The notes: generated by a model not told the origin, from the sequence alone. 6,658 nt of DNA from Clostridiales bacterium (GCA_019421525.1 JAHZFC010000120.1:1-6658); one strand, 5' to 3'; shown: positions 1 through 5,922, numbered from the stretch's first letter. Numbers and translations are program-made.

Positions 1-1
1 G

Positions 2-256
2 TGCTTTGACGAGCCCACCTCCGCTCTGGACCCGGAGCTCACCGGTGAGGTGCTCAAGGTCATCCGTGAGCTGGCGGAGCAGGATACCACCATGATCATC
101 GTCACCCATGAGATGGCCTTTGCCCGGGACGTGGCCGACCAGGTCATCTTCATGGACGAGGGGGTCATCGTGGAGCAGGGGAGCGCCAAAGAAGTGATCG
201 AAAACCCCCGGCAGGCCAGGACGAAGCAGTTCCTGGCCCGGTATGCCCAGGGGTGA
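2..256 (+). CDS. Polar amino acid ABC transporter, ATP-binding protein (C-terminal part)
   Basis: Only the last 84 codons are in the window; the gene enters from the left edge. The visible part begins in the Walker B motif (CFDEPTSALDPEL, with the catalytic Glu after Asp and the D-loop SALD). It continues to the H-loop histidine in IIVTHEM about 30 residues later, and ends with the regulatory tail VIFMDEGVIVEQG...ENPRQARTKQFL. That tail is characteristic of the GlnQ/HisP/ArtP group of ATPases that energise uptake of polar amino acids. The protein would act as a dimer on the cytoplasmic face of a permease. The Walker A and signature motifs lie outside the window, so the substrate cannot be told. 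A strong hairpin starts 9 bases after the stop, so this is probably the last gene of its operon. Confidence 0.93.
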   Translation, partial: CFDEPTSALDPELTGEVLKVIRELAEQDTTMIIVTHEMAFARDVADQVIFMDEGVIVEQGSAKEVIENPRQARTKQFLARYAQG

Positions 257-265
257 GCGCAGTAA

Positions 266-300
266 GGCCCGTGGGGCCGCCGAAGGCGGCCCCACGGGCC
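266..300. terminator. Perfect 16-bp hairpin between convergent genes (likely bidirectional terminator)
   Basis: GGCCCGTGGGGCCGCC (266-281), a GAA loop, then the exact reverse complement at 285-300. It sits 9 bases after the ABC ATPase stop and 30 bases from the mutY stop, which is on the other strand. The following T-run is weak (TCATTT on +), so termination strength is inferred from the very stable stem. The symmetric position suggests it serves both genes. Confidence 0.8.
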
Positions 301-330
301 TCATTTCGTGCCGGGAAACACGATGGAGGA

Positions 331-1377
331 TCAGCCGCCCTGGGAGATCCGCTCCTCTACCAGGTGCTCCACCCCGTCGAAGGCATTTGGCACGGCGTAC
401 ACCTCCCGGAGCTGCGCCCCGTCCGCCCACACCCAGCCCTCCGGCAGGGCGATGGAGGCCGCCTCCACCACCCGGGCGGTCATGCGCCACTCGATGTGGG
501 TGAAGATGTGCTTGGCCTGGCAGCCGTACCCGTCGGACAGCGCTTGGATACCCCACTCCGGGGGAATGGGCCCCCCGCCCAGCTCGTTGGGGTACTCCCA
601 CAGCCCGGCCAGCAGGCCCCGGGCCGGACGGCGGCGGAGGGCCACCCGGCCCTCATGGAAGATGAGCCACACCGTCCGCTCCTCCACCCGGCGGGTCTTT
701 TTCTTCGCTTTTACAGGAAGTTCTCCCGTGCGCTCCTCCCGCCGGGCCACGCAGAAGTCCCGGGCCGGGCACTTGTCGCACAGCGGCGCGCCGTTGGGCA
801 GGCACACCGTGGCCCCCAGCTCCATCATGGCCTGGGTGAAGGTGCCGGGGGCGTCCAGGGGGATGATGGGGGAGAGGGCGGCGGCCACCCTGGTCTTCAT
901 GGCGGGGGTGGTGATGTCCCCCTCGTCCCCGGTGATGCGGGCCACCACCCGGAGGACGTTGCCGTCCACCGCCGGGACGGGCTGGCCAAAGGCGATGGAG
1001 CAGATGGCCCCGGCGGTGTAGTCCCCCACCCCCTTGAGGGCGCGCACCGCCTGGTAGTCCGAGGGGAACACCCCGCCGTGTTCCTCCATGATCTGCCGGG
1101 CGGCGGCCTGGAGGTTCCGGGCCCGGGAGTAGTACCCCAGCCCCTGCCACAGCTTCATCAGCCGCTCCTCCGGCAGGGCGGCCAGGGCGTGTACGTCAGG
1201 CACCTCGGCCATGAAGCGTTTATAGTAGTCCAGCACCGCCGCCACCCGGGTCTGCTGGAGCATGACCTCGGACACCCAGACATGGTAGGGGGTGGGGTCG
1301 TCCCGCCAGGGCAGGCGCCGGGCGTTGTCCCGGTACCACTCCAGCAGGGGGATGGGCAGTTGTTCCAAGGGTTCCAT
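331..1377 (-). CDS. mutY: A/G-specific adenine glycosylase MutY
   Basis: Base-excision repair enzyme that removes adenine mispaired with 8-oxoguanine or guanine. Start chosen at 1377 (MEPLEQLPIP, 348 aa): a GAGGCGAG ribosome site lies 3 bases upstream. With this start the catalytic residues fall at Glu37 (VSEVMLQQT) and Asp138 (VPAVDGN), the same numbers as in E. coli MutY. The frame stays open upstream to 1419, but that extension would contain the -10 box of the apparent promoter. Other landmarks are the helix-hairpin-helix LKGVGDYTAGAI (114-125), the 4Fe-4S cysteines Cys192, 200, 203 and 209, a Nudix-like C-terminal domain that reads 8-oxoG (from about residue 235, RTVWLIFHEGRVALRRRP) and FTHIEW near the end. 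The first cysteine gap is one residue longer than in E. coli. It is convergent with the ABC gene and divergent from the sigma factor gene. Confidence 0.97.
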   Translation of the reverse strand: MEPLEQLPIPLLEWYRDNARRLPWRDDPTPYHVWVSEVMLQQTRVAAVLDYYKRFMAEVPDVHALAALPEERLMKLWQGLGYYSRARNLQAAARQIMEEHGGVFPSDYQAVRALKGVGDYTAGAICSIAFGQPVPAVDGNVLRVVARITGDEGDITTPAMKTRVAAALSPIIPLDAPGTFTQAMMELGATVCLPNGAPLCDKCPARDFCVARREERTGELPVKAKKKTRRVEERTVWLIFHEGRVALRRRPARGLLAGLWEYPNELGGGPIPPEWGIQALSDGYGCQAKHIFTHIEWRMTARVVEAASIALPEGWVWADGAQLREVYAVPNAFDGVEHLVEERISQGG

Positions 1378-1407
1378 TTTCTCGCCTCGCTGTGATAAGA
1401 TTGGATT

Positions 1408-1436
1408 ATTATATCCCATGGCATTTTTTTTTGCAA
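1408..1436 (-). promoter_or_regulatory. Sigma-A type promoter of mutY
   Basis: On the minus strand, TTGCAA (1436-1431), a 17-base spacer containing an A-run, then a perfect TATAAT (1413-1408). Transcription would start near 1401, giving a leader of about 24 bases with the GAGGCGAG ribosome site before the ATG at 1377. The -10 box lies inside the codons of the longer open frame (Gly-Tyr-Asn-Asn), which argues that translation does not begin at 1419. Confidence 0.75.
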
Positions 1437-1512
1437 CGAGGCAATGGAAACGGCCCCCTTCCCCGTCTAATGGGTGAAAGGGCCTTTCAAGAGCATCAAA
1501 AAGCCTGGCAGA

Positions 1513-1526
1513 GTTTCGTCCGAAAC
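1513..1526. repeat. 14-bp palindrome upstream of the sigma factor gene
   Basis: GTTTCGTCCGAAAC: two 6-base arms around a TC centre, in the mutY/sigma intergenic region, about 60 bases before the sigma start. A second short one, GAAAGGGCCTTTC, lies at 1476-1488. No U-tract follows, so they are not obvious terminators. They could be operator sites or leader hairpins; function is not shown. Confidence 0.35.
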
Positions 1527-1585
1527 AGGCGTGTCTTTTTCAGCAAGATGGAAGGGGGGTCATCCAACTGGACCAGCGGGAATAT

Positions 1586-2041
1586 GTGGAGCGGGTGCAG
1601 GCACTCAAGGGGCGGCTGTACCGGACGGCCCGGCTGTATCTGGCCGGGGAGGCCGCCGCCCTGGACGCGGTGGACGAGGCGGTGTACAAGGGCCTGCTGG
1701 GCTATAAGCGGCTGCGCCGGGCGGAGTATTTCGACACCTGGATGACCCGCATCCTCATCAACGTGTGCAACGACGAGCTGCGGCGGCGGAAGCGGGAGCT
1801 GCCCCTGGACGAGCTGCCCGAGACGGCGGCGGAGGCCTATGACCACCTGCCCCTGAGAGAAGCGGTGGAGCGCCTGCCCCGGGAGCTGCGGGCGGTGGTG
1901 GCCCTGCGGTATTTCTCCGGCTACACCCTGGCGGAGACGGCGGAGATATTAAAGATCCCCGCCGGGACGGTGTCCACCCGCCAGCGCCGGGCGCTGGAGC
2001 TGCTGCGGCTGGAACTGTCGGACGAGAAAGGAGGTCAATGA
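1586..2041 (+). CDS. ECF-type RNA polymerase sigma factor (sigma-70 family)
   Basis: Small two-domain sigma factor, 151 aa from the first standard start (GTG 1586). The sigma-2 domain spans about residues 9-70, with the polymerase-binding and -10-reading helices AVDEAVYKGLLGYKRL and FDTWMTRILINVCNDELRRRKR. A short acidic linker follows, then sigma-4 (about 90-143) with LREAVERLPRELRAVVALRYF and the helix-turn-helix TLAETAEILKIPAGTVSTRQRRAL that reads the -35. Regions 1 and 3 are absent, as in ECF factors. The start is uncertain: GTG 1586 has a poor ribosome site and trims the usual first residues. A good purine-rich site (AAGGGGGG, 1552-1559) is placed for CTG 1568 or ATC 1562, which would give (I-Q-)L-D-Q-R-E-Y-V. 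The stop overlaps the next gene, so the two are translationally coupled. This fits a sigma/anti-sigma pair. The target promoters are unknown. Confidence 0.93.
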   Translation: MERVQALKGRLYRTARLYLAGEAAALDAVDEAVYKGLLGYKRLRRAEYFDTWMTRILINVCNDELRRRKRELPLDELPETAAEAYDHLPLREAVERLPRELRAVVALRYFSGYTLAETAEILKIPAGTVSTRQRRALELLRLELSDEKGGQ

Positions 2042-3366
2042 TGGACCGAAACGAGGAATACAAGGCCCTGCTCCGGGAGCTGGACCAGACCCCGCCGGAG
2101 CTGGAATACTCTGTCACCCGGGCAAAGGCCCGGGCCAAGCGCAGCCGGGCCCGCCGCTGGTTTGGGGTGCCGGCGGGGACGCTGGCGGGGGCCTTCGCCG
2201 CCTTCGTGCTGCTGGTGAACACGGTGCCCACCTTTGCCCTGGCCTGCTCCCGCATCCCGGTGCTGGGGGAGCTGGCGGCGGCGGTGGACTGGTCGGGCAG
2301 CCTGAGCCGGGCGGTGGAGCACGACTATGTCCAGACCATCGGCCAGAGCCAGACCAAGGATGGCGTCACCGTCACGGCGGAGTACGCCATCGTGGACCGG
2401 CGGCGGGTGGAGCTGTTCTTCACCACGGAAAACGAGGACGAGGCGTACCCCTACACGGTGATGCACGCCAGCCTGCCGGAAAATGGGGGAAATGTCGCCG
2501 TGCTCACCCACGGGACCCATGAGGAAAACGGCGCGCTGCGCCAGGTCACCCTGGACTTCAATGCCGGCCAGCAGGTGCCTGATGAGCTGACGCTGGACCT
2601 GTTCGTCCAGCCCATCCAGACCCGGAACGGCTCGGGCACAGGGAACAGGCTGGAGGACATGACCCAGTTCACCTTCCAGCTCCGATTCGACCCGGATAAG
2701 ACCATCAACGGCCGCACCTATGAGCTGGGACAGTGGCTGGAGGTGGAGGGACAGCGCATCCTGGTGGACCGGCTGGAGGTCTATCCCACCCACGCCCGGC
2801 TGATGCTCCGGGACGACCCGGACAACGATTTGCGGCTGACCGACCTGGACTTCTATCTGGAGGACGAGCTGGGCGAACGCTATGAGAGCGAAGGGGGCAT
2901 CAGCGGGTACAGAGACGCGGACACCGGCTTTGCCTTTGACCAGCGGGTGGCCAGCCCCTGGTTCTCCAAGGGGGAGCGGCTGACCCTGTACGTGACCGCC
3001 ATGGCCTGGCTGGACGAGGACGACTGCCAGGTGACGGTGGACCTGACAAGGGGCACGGCCCAGAACCTGCCGGAAGGCGTGACGCTGGAGGAGGTGCGGC
3101 GGGGCGGGGACAGCGGCCGCATCGAGCTGTGCTTCCGGGTGCCCAACTTCGGGGGAAGCTATCCCCAGCTGTTCGACTGGACCTACACCGACCCGGAGGG
3201 CGGCACCCACCAGAGCAATGCCAGCGGGATGAACACCGACGACACGGAGGACGTGTACTATGAGATGTTTTATTTGGATGATTACCCCTACGACTCCGTC
3301 ATCCTGACCCTGGAGCGCACCCAGTGGGGCGCGCTGAAGGAGCCTATCGCTGTGGAGATCAAGTGA
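2041..3366 (+). CDS. DUF4179-type membrane protein, putative anti-sigma factor/sensor
   Basis: 441 aa. A charged N-terminus (about 1-40, many Arg/Lys before the membrane) is followed by one membrane span (about 41-67, FGVPAGTLAGAFAAFVLLVN) and the conserved stretch TVPTFALACSRIPVLGELAAAV. The C-terminal part of about 370 residues is largely beta-rich and acidic and should lie outside the cell. The span plus 'P-x-FA...IPVLG' and the later TKDGVTVTAEYAIVDRRRVELFF match the DUF4179 family; the part around 228-330 (ILVDRLEVYPTHARLML) resembles the DUF5643 domain that often follows. DUF4179 proteins commonly sit next to ECF sigma factors, so the inferred role is to hold the sigma at the membrane and release it on an external signal. 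Ribosome site AAAGGAGG (2027-2034) is 6 bases from ATG 2041; an adjacent ATG at 2038 is possible but too close. The start overlaps the sigma stop (TGATG). The signal sensed is unknown. Confidence 0.85.
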   Translation: MDRNEEYKALLRELDQTPPELEYSVTRAKARAKRSRARRWFGVPAGTLAGAFAAFVLLVNTVPTFALACSRIPVLGELAAAVDWSGSLSRAVEHDYVQTIGQSQTKDGVTVTAEYAIVDRRRVELFFTTENEDEAYPYTVMHASLPENGGNVAVLTHGTHEENGALRQVTLDFNAGQQVPDELTLDLFVQPIQTRNGSGTGNRLEDMTQFTFQLRFDPDKTINGRTYELGQWLEVEGQRILVDRLEVYPTHARLMLRDDPDNDLRLTDLDFYLEDELGERYESEGGISGYRDADTGFAFDQRVASPWFSKGERLTLYVTAMAWLDEDDCQVTVDLTRGTAQNLPEGVTLEEVRRGGDSGRIELCFRVPNFGGSYPQLFDWTYTDPEGGTHQSNASGMNTDDTEDVYYEMFYLDDYPYDSVILTLERTQWGALKEPIAVEIK

Positions 3367-3381
3367 ATAGAGGGTTGCACC

Positions 3382-3407
3382 GGGCCCGCCCCAAAAGGGG
3401 CGGGCCC
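3382..3407 (+). terminator. Terminator of the sigma/DUF4179 operon
   Basis: Perfect 11-bp stem GGGCCCGCCCC / GGGGCGGGCCC with an AAAA loop, beginning 15 bases after the stop codon. The downstream tract (CATATCATTTCC) is only moderately T-rich. It also insulates the next promoter from read-through. Confidence 0.8.
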
Positions 3408-3466
3408 CATATCATTTCCTCAGGATAAACGAGAATGGGCATATTAGACAATAATGTAAATATAGA

Positions 3467-3495
3467 TTGACAAATCATAGTGCAAGATATATGAT
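3467..3495 (+). promoter_or_regulatory. Strong sigma-A promoter of the orphan membrane protein gene
   Basis: TTGACA (3467-3472), exactly 17 bases, TATGAT (3490-3495), inside an AT-rich island (about 3409-3510) that contrasts with the GC-rich surroundings. Transcription would start near 3502, leaving a leader of about 85 bases before the ATG at 3587. Confidence 0.8.
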
Positions 3496-3510
3496 AAAAA
3501 TAGGATCATA
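3474..3510. repeat. Three alternating ATCATA/TATGAT motifs over the promoter
   Basis: ATCATA at 3474-3479, its reverse complement TATGAT at 3490-3495 (also the -10 box), and ATCATA again at 3505-3510 near the expected start of transcription. Centres are 16 and 15 bases apart, making two nested inverted repeats. In addition, AGGATC occurs at 3502-3507 and 3513-3518, 11 bases apart. This layout resembles a repressor operator, but AT-rich DNA can produce such words by chance. Confidence 0.35.
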
Positions 3511-3521
3511 CCAGGATCTTC

Positions 3522-3581
3522 ATGGGGGACCTCCAGATGAGTGGGCCATGGACAAACAAGGCCTCGCATGAGAGGAGATGA
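3522..3581 (+). CDS. Possible 19-codon leader peptide
   Basis: Short frame ATG GGG GAC ... AGA TGA encoding MGDLQMSGPWTNKASHERR, starting about 20 bases after the predicted transcription start. A weak AGGA lies 5 bases before its ATG. Its TGA overlaps the first in-frame ATG of the membrane protein (ATGA at 3578-3581), the arrangement seen in translational coupling. There are no runs of regulatory codons and no similarity I recognise. It may be chance. Confidence 0.25.
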   Translation: MGDLQMSGPWTNKASHERR

Positions 3582-3586
3582 AGCAT

Positions 3587-4294
3587 ATGAAGCCCACAAA
3601 GCCCGATCTGCCCCCTGCCACCTGGTCGGATCTGGCCAACGTGCGCAAGCCCAGCCTGGCCGTCGTGATCATCTTTGGGATCAGCGCCGCGACATTCCTG
3701 TACCTGGCGTATTTCACCGGCTGGCTGCGGTACTGGGTGCTGTTCGCCGTGTCGTTCGTGGTGGCCGCGCTGGAAGGGCGCAGGTGGCTGCGCCGCCGCC
3801 AGGAAGGCCGGCGGCTGGTCACCCGGAGCTATACCGACCTGGACTATCAGGCCCTGGGTATCACCCCGCCCCGGAAAAAGGGGCGCACCAAGTCCCAGAA
3901 GGTGGTCGGCGTGTGCATCACCATCGGCCTCTTGGCCATATCGGTATACCTCCATACCGCCAATGGGGTGGAAGACACATCGTCTGTCCTGGGCGCGGTC
4001 CTGCCTCTGATCATGATCGTGTTGGACTATAACGCAGTCCGGTTCACCTGGCGGGAGATCAAAGGGCAGTGGTTCCGGTTGGCGGTGTACGGCCTGTCCG
4101 TTCTTTTGTTCCTGTATCATGTGCTGGCCTTTGCTGGGGTATTTTCCATCCCCAGCCTCATCCCGGCCCATATGGATGACCTGCGGTTTTATGTGGAGGC
4201 GGCGCTGGCCCTGGCCTTTGCCCCCCTGGTGCTGCTCAACATCGGCATCGTCGTCCGGGACAGCTGGCGGCAGACCTTCGGAAAGCCGCTGTGA
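3587..4294 (+). CDS. Predicted six-span membrane protein of unknown function
   Basis: 235 aa; I do not recognise the family. Hydrophobic stretches at about 22-43, 48-63, 106-123, 132-152, 163-187 and 201-223 suggest six membrane spans arranged as three pairs. A basic cytoplasmic-type loop of about 40 residues lies between spans 2 and 3 (GRRWLRRRQEGRRLVTRSY ... PPRKKGRTKSQK), so both ends are probably cytoplasmic. No catalytic or transport signature is visible. Start chosen at 3587 because AGGAG (3573-3577) is 9 bases upstream; the in-frame ATG at 3578 directly abuts that site, but it overlaps the possible leader stop and cannot be excluded. It stands alone, with its own promoter and terminator. 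The coding strength is good (GC-rich third positions, no competing frame of similar quality). A small regulatory or stress-related membrane protein is possible but unproven. Confidence 0.85.
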   Translation: MKPTKPDLPPATWSDLANVRKPSLAVVIIFGISAATFLYLAYFTGWLRYWVLFAVSFVVAALEGRRWLRRRQEGRRLVTRSYTDLDYQALGITPPRKKGRTKSQKVVGVCITIGLLAISVYLHTANGVEDTSSVLGAVLPLIMIVLDYNAVRFTWREIKGQWFRLAVYGLSVLLFLYHVLAFAGVFSIPSLIPAHMDDLRFYVEAALALAFAPLVLLNIGIVVRDSWRQTFGKPL

Positions 4295-4353
4295 CGGCTA
4301 GCGGGGCAGGAATGAAAAAGAGAGAAAACATCACATGGTCAGACGTGAGACCG

Positions 4354-4384
4354 ACCGGGCCTGCTTTTCCAAAGCGGGCCCGGT
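4354..4384 (+). terminator. Terminator after the orphan membrane protein gene
   Basis: 14-bp stem ACCGGGCCTGCTTT / AAAGCGGGCCCGGT with one T-G wobble and a TCC loop, followed by GTCATTTTG. It begins 60 bases after the stop and separates this unit from dpaA. Confidence 0.8.
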
Positions 4385-4403
4385 GTCATTTTGCCCCCCG
4401 GCA

Positions 4404-4411
4404 CATACACT
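4404..4411 (+). promoter_or_regulatory. Candidate mother-cell sigma (SigE/SigK-type) -10 element for dpaA
   Basis: CATACACT matches the SigE -10 consensus CATACANT and shares the CATA core of SigK. It lies about 58 bases before the dpaA ATG, where a sporulation promoter would be expected. No clear -35 (ATA for SigE, AC for SigK) is found at the right distance; TCATTTT at 4386-4392 is the nearest and is too close. Weak single-element evidence. Confidence 0.3.
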
Positions 4412-4468
4412 GGACTGAGGACGGAACACCGGGGCCGCTGTGCCCCCGCGGGAACAGGAGGTCGTGGG

Positions 4469-5332
4469 ATGCTGAGGGCGAAAAACATCTGGGTGGTGGG
4501 GGGCGATCCCCGGCAGGGGGCGCTGTCCCGGCTGCTGGCCGACGATGGACACACAGTACATACCTTTGCTATGGAGCGGGGGGAAGGGGTGCGCTGCCAG
4601 CCCGACCTTGCCGGTATCGGGCTGGCGGATTGCGTGATCCTGCCCCTGCCCGCCGCCGGAGAGGGGGGCAGGATCAATGCCCCCATGGCGGAGCAGCCGC
4701 CCCGGCTGGACACGGTGCTGGACGCCATGGCCCCCGGCCAGCTGTTGTGCGCGGGGATGGCCTCGCCGGAGCTGGCGGCTATGGCGCAGGAGCGTGGCCT
4801 GGTCCTCCGGGACTATTTCGCCCGGGAGGAGCTGGCCATCCTCAATGCCGTGCCCACGGCGGAGGGGGCCATCCAGATCGCCATGGAGGAGCTGCCCATC
4901 ACCATCCACGGGGCCCGGGCGCTGGTGGTGGGCTTCGGCCGGGTGGGGAGGGCGCTGGCCCCCCGGCTCCAGGCCCTGGGGGCACGGGTCACGGTGGCCG
5001 CCCGGCGGTATGAGCAGCGGTCCCTGGCCCAGTCCATGGGCCTGGGCACCGAGCGGGCCGACCGCCTGCCCGACTGGCTGTGCGGCTACGACCTGGTGGT
5101 GAACACCGCCCCGGCCCGGGTGCTGGGGGTGGAGGAGCTGTCCGCTCTGAAGGAGGGGGCGCTGGTGATCGACCTGGCCTCCAAGCCCGGCGGGGTGGAC
5201 CTGGCTGGCGCCGCCGCCCTGGGGGTGCGTGTGGTGTGGGCCCTGTCCCTGCCGGGCAAGGTGGCCCCGGTGAGCGCCGGGCGGTACATCATGGACACCG
5301 TCTATCACATCATGGAGGAGTTGGGAGTATGA
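4469..5332 (+). CDS. dpaA: Dipicolinate synthase subunit A (SpoVFA/DpaA)
   Basis: 287 aa. With DpaB it converts the dihydrodipicolinate branch of lysine synthesis to dipicolinic acid in the mother cell; this is then stored with calcium in the spore core and gives heat resistance. The N-terminal domain (about 1-145) has the family pattern NIWVVGGDPRQGALSRLLADDGHTV and later REELAILNAVPTAEGAIQIAMEE. The C-terminal Rossmann fold has the nucleotide-binding loop VVGFGRVGRALA (GFGRVG at 155-160), then VVNTAP (210-215) and VIDLASKPGGVD (233-244). Length is close to the B. subtilis protein (about 297). Start ATG 4469 follows AGGAGG (4456-4461) by 7 bases; an open frame extends upstream to 4391 but crosses non-coding leader. 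It overlaps dpaB by 4 bases (ATGA), so the subunits are coupled. No asd, dapG or dapA follows, unlike in B. subtilis. Confidence 0.96.
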   Translation: MLRAKNIWVVGGDPRQGALSRLLADDGHTVHTFAMERGEGVRCQPDLAGIGLADCVILPLPAAGEGGRINAPMAEQPPRLDTVLDAMAPGQLLCAGMASPELAAMAQERGLVLRDYFAREELAILNAVPTAEGAIQIAMEELPITIHGARALVVGFGRVGRALAPRLQALGARVTVAARRYEQRSLAQSMGLGTERADRLPDWLCGYDLVVNTAPARVLGVEELSALKEGALVIDLASKPGGVDLAGAAALGVRVVWALSLPGKVAPVSAGRYIMDTVYHIMEELGV

Positions 5333-5922
5333 AAAACGAGCAGCTGCGGGTGGGCTTCGCCTGCTGCGGCTCCTTCTGCACCATGGCCCGGGCCATGGAG
5401 ACGCTGGAGGCGGTGGCGGCCCGGTACGCTCAGGTGGTGCCCATCGTGTCCGAGATAGTGGCGGCCACCGACACCCGGTTCGGCAATGCCCACGACTTTA
5501 TGCGGGAGATGGAGCGCATCTGCGACCGGCGGGTGATCGCCACGGTGAAGGACGCCGAGCCCATCGGCCCGAAAAAGCTGCTGGATGTGCTGGTGGTCTG
5601 CCCCTGCACGGGAAACACCCTGGCCAAGCTGGCCCACGGCGTGACGGACACGGCGGTGACCATGGCGGCCAAGGCCCACCTGAGGAACGGCGGGCCGCTG
5701 GTGCTGGCGGTGGCCACCAACGACGGCCTGGCGGGGACCGCCCCCGACCTGGGGGCGCTGCTGGGGCGGAAGAACGTGTACTTCGTCCCCTTCGGCCAGG
5801 ACGACTGCCGGGGCAAGCCCACCTCGCTGGTGGCGGACTTTGCCCTGGTACCGGAGGCGGTGGAGGCCGCCCTCCGGGGGGAACAGCTCCAGCCGGTGCT
5901 GCTGGGGGCGAAGGAGGGGTGA
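5329..5922 (+). CDS. dpaB: Dipicolinate synthase subunit B (SpoVFB/DpaB)
   Basis: 197 aa (B. subtilis about 200). Flavoprotein-family subunit of dipicolinate synthase, working with DpaA in the mother cell during sporulation. Visible marks are the N-terminal strand RVGFACCGSFCTMARAMETL, VPIVSEIVAATDTRFG (37-52), the conserved LVVCPCTGNTLAKLAHGVTDT (88-108), MAAKAHLRNGGPLVLAVATNDGL (112-134), and a C-terminal VYFVPFGQDD with KPTSLVAD (163-170). The cysteine-rich CPCTGN core and the TNDGL loop are typical of the family. The start overlaps the dpaA stop (ATGA), and AGGAG at 5316-5320 is 8 bases upstream. The next 38 bases contain only a weak GC-rich hairpin before the thrS promoter, so read-through into the thrS leader is possible. 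Confidence 0.96.
   Translation: MKNEQLRVGFACCGSFCTMARAMETLEAVAARYAQVVPIVSEIVAATDTRFGNAHDFMREMERICDRRVIATVKDAEPIGPKKLLDVLVVCPCTGNTLAKLAHGVTDTAVTMAAKAHLRNGGPLVLAVATNDGLAGTAPDLGALLGRKNVYFVPFGQDDCRGKPTSLVADFALVPEAVEAALRGEQLQPVLLGAKEG

Noticed and set aside
253..1395. Long open frame on + opposite mutY (380 codons)
   Set aside because: Antisense shadow of a clear mutY; its product is rich in Gly/Pro/His with no domain, as expected from the reverse strand of GC-rich coding DNA.
1446..1467. GGAAAC ... CGTC as an autoregulated ECF promoter for the sigma gene
   Set aside because: The spacer is only 12 bases, whereas ECF promoters need about 16; position alone is not enough.
2035..3210. Long open frame on - opposite the DUF4179 gene (391 codons)
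   Set aside because: Shadow of the real gene; low-complexity Val/Gln/His-rich product, no ribosome site or promoter, no family resemblance.
4391..4468. N-terminal extension of dpaA from TTG 4391
   Set aside because: The ATG at 4469 has AGGAGG 7 bases upstream and starts exactly at the family's first strand; the extension begins just after a terminator and looks non-coding.
4312..4470. Frame starting ATG AAA AAG after the membrane protein gene
   Set aside because: It runs through the terminator hairpin and into dpaA in a different frame; nothing supports a gene.
4331..5308. Long open frame on - opposite dpaA (325 codons)
   Set aside because: Antisense to a well-supported dpaA; product is Gly/His/Gln-rich and featureless.
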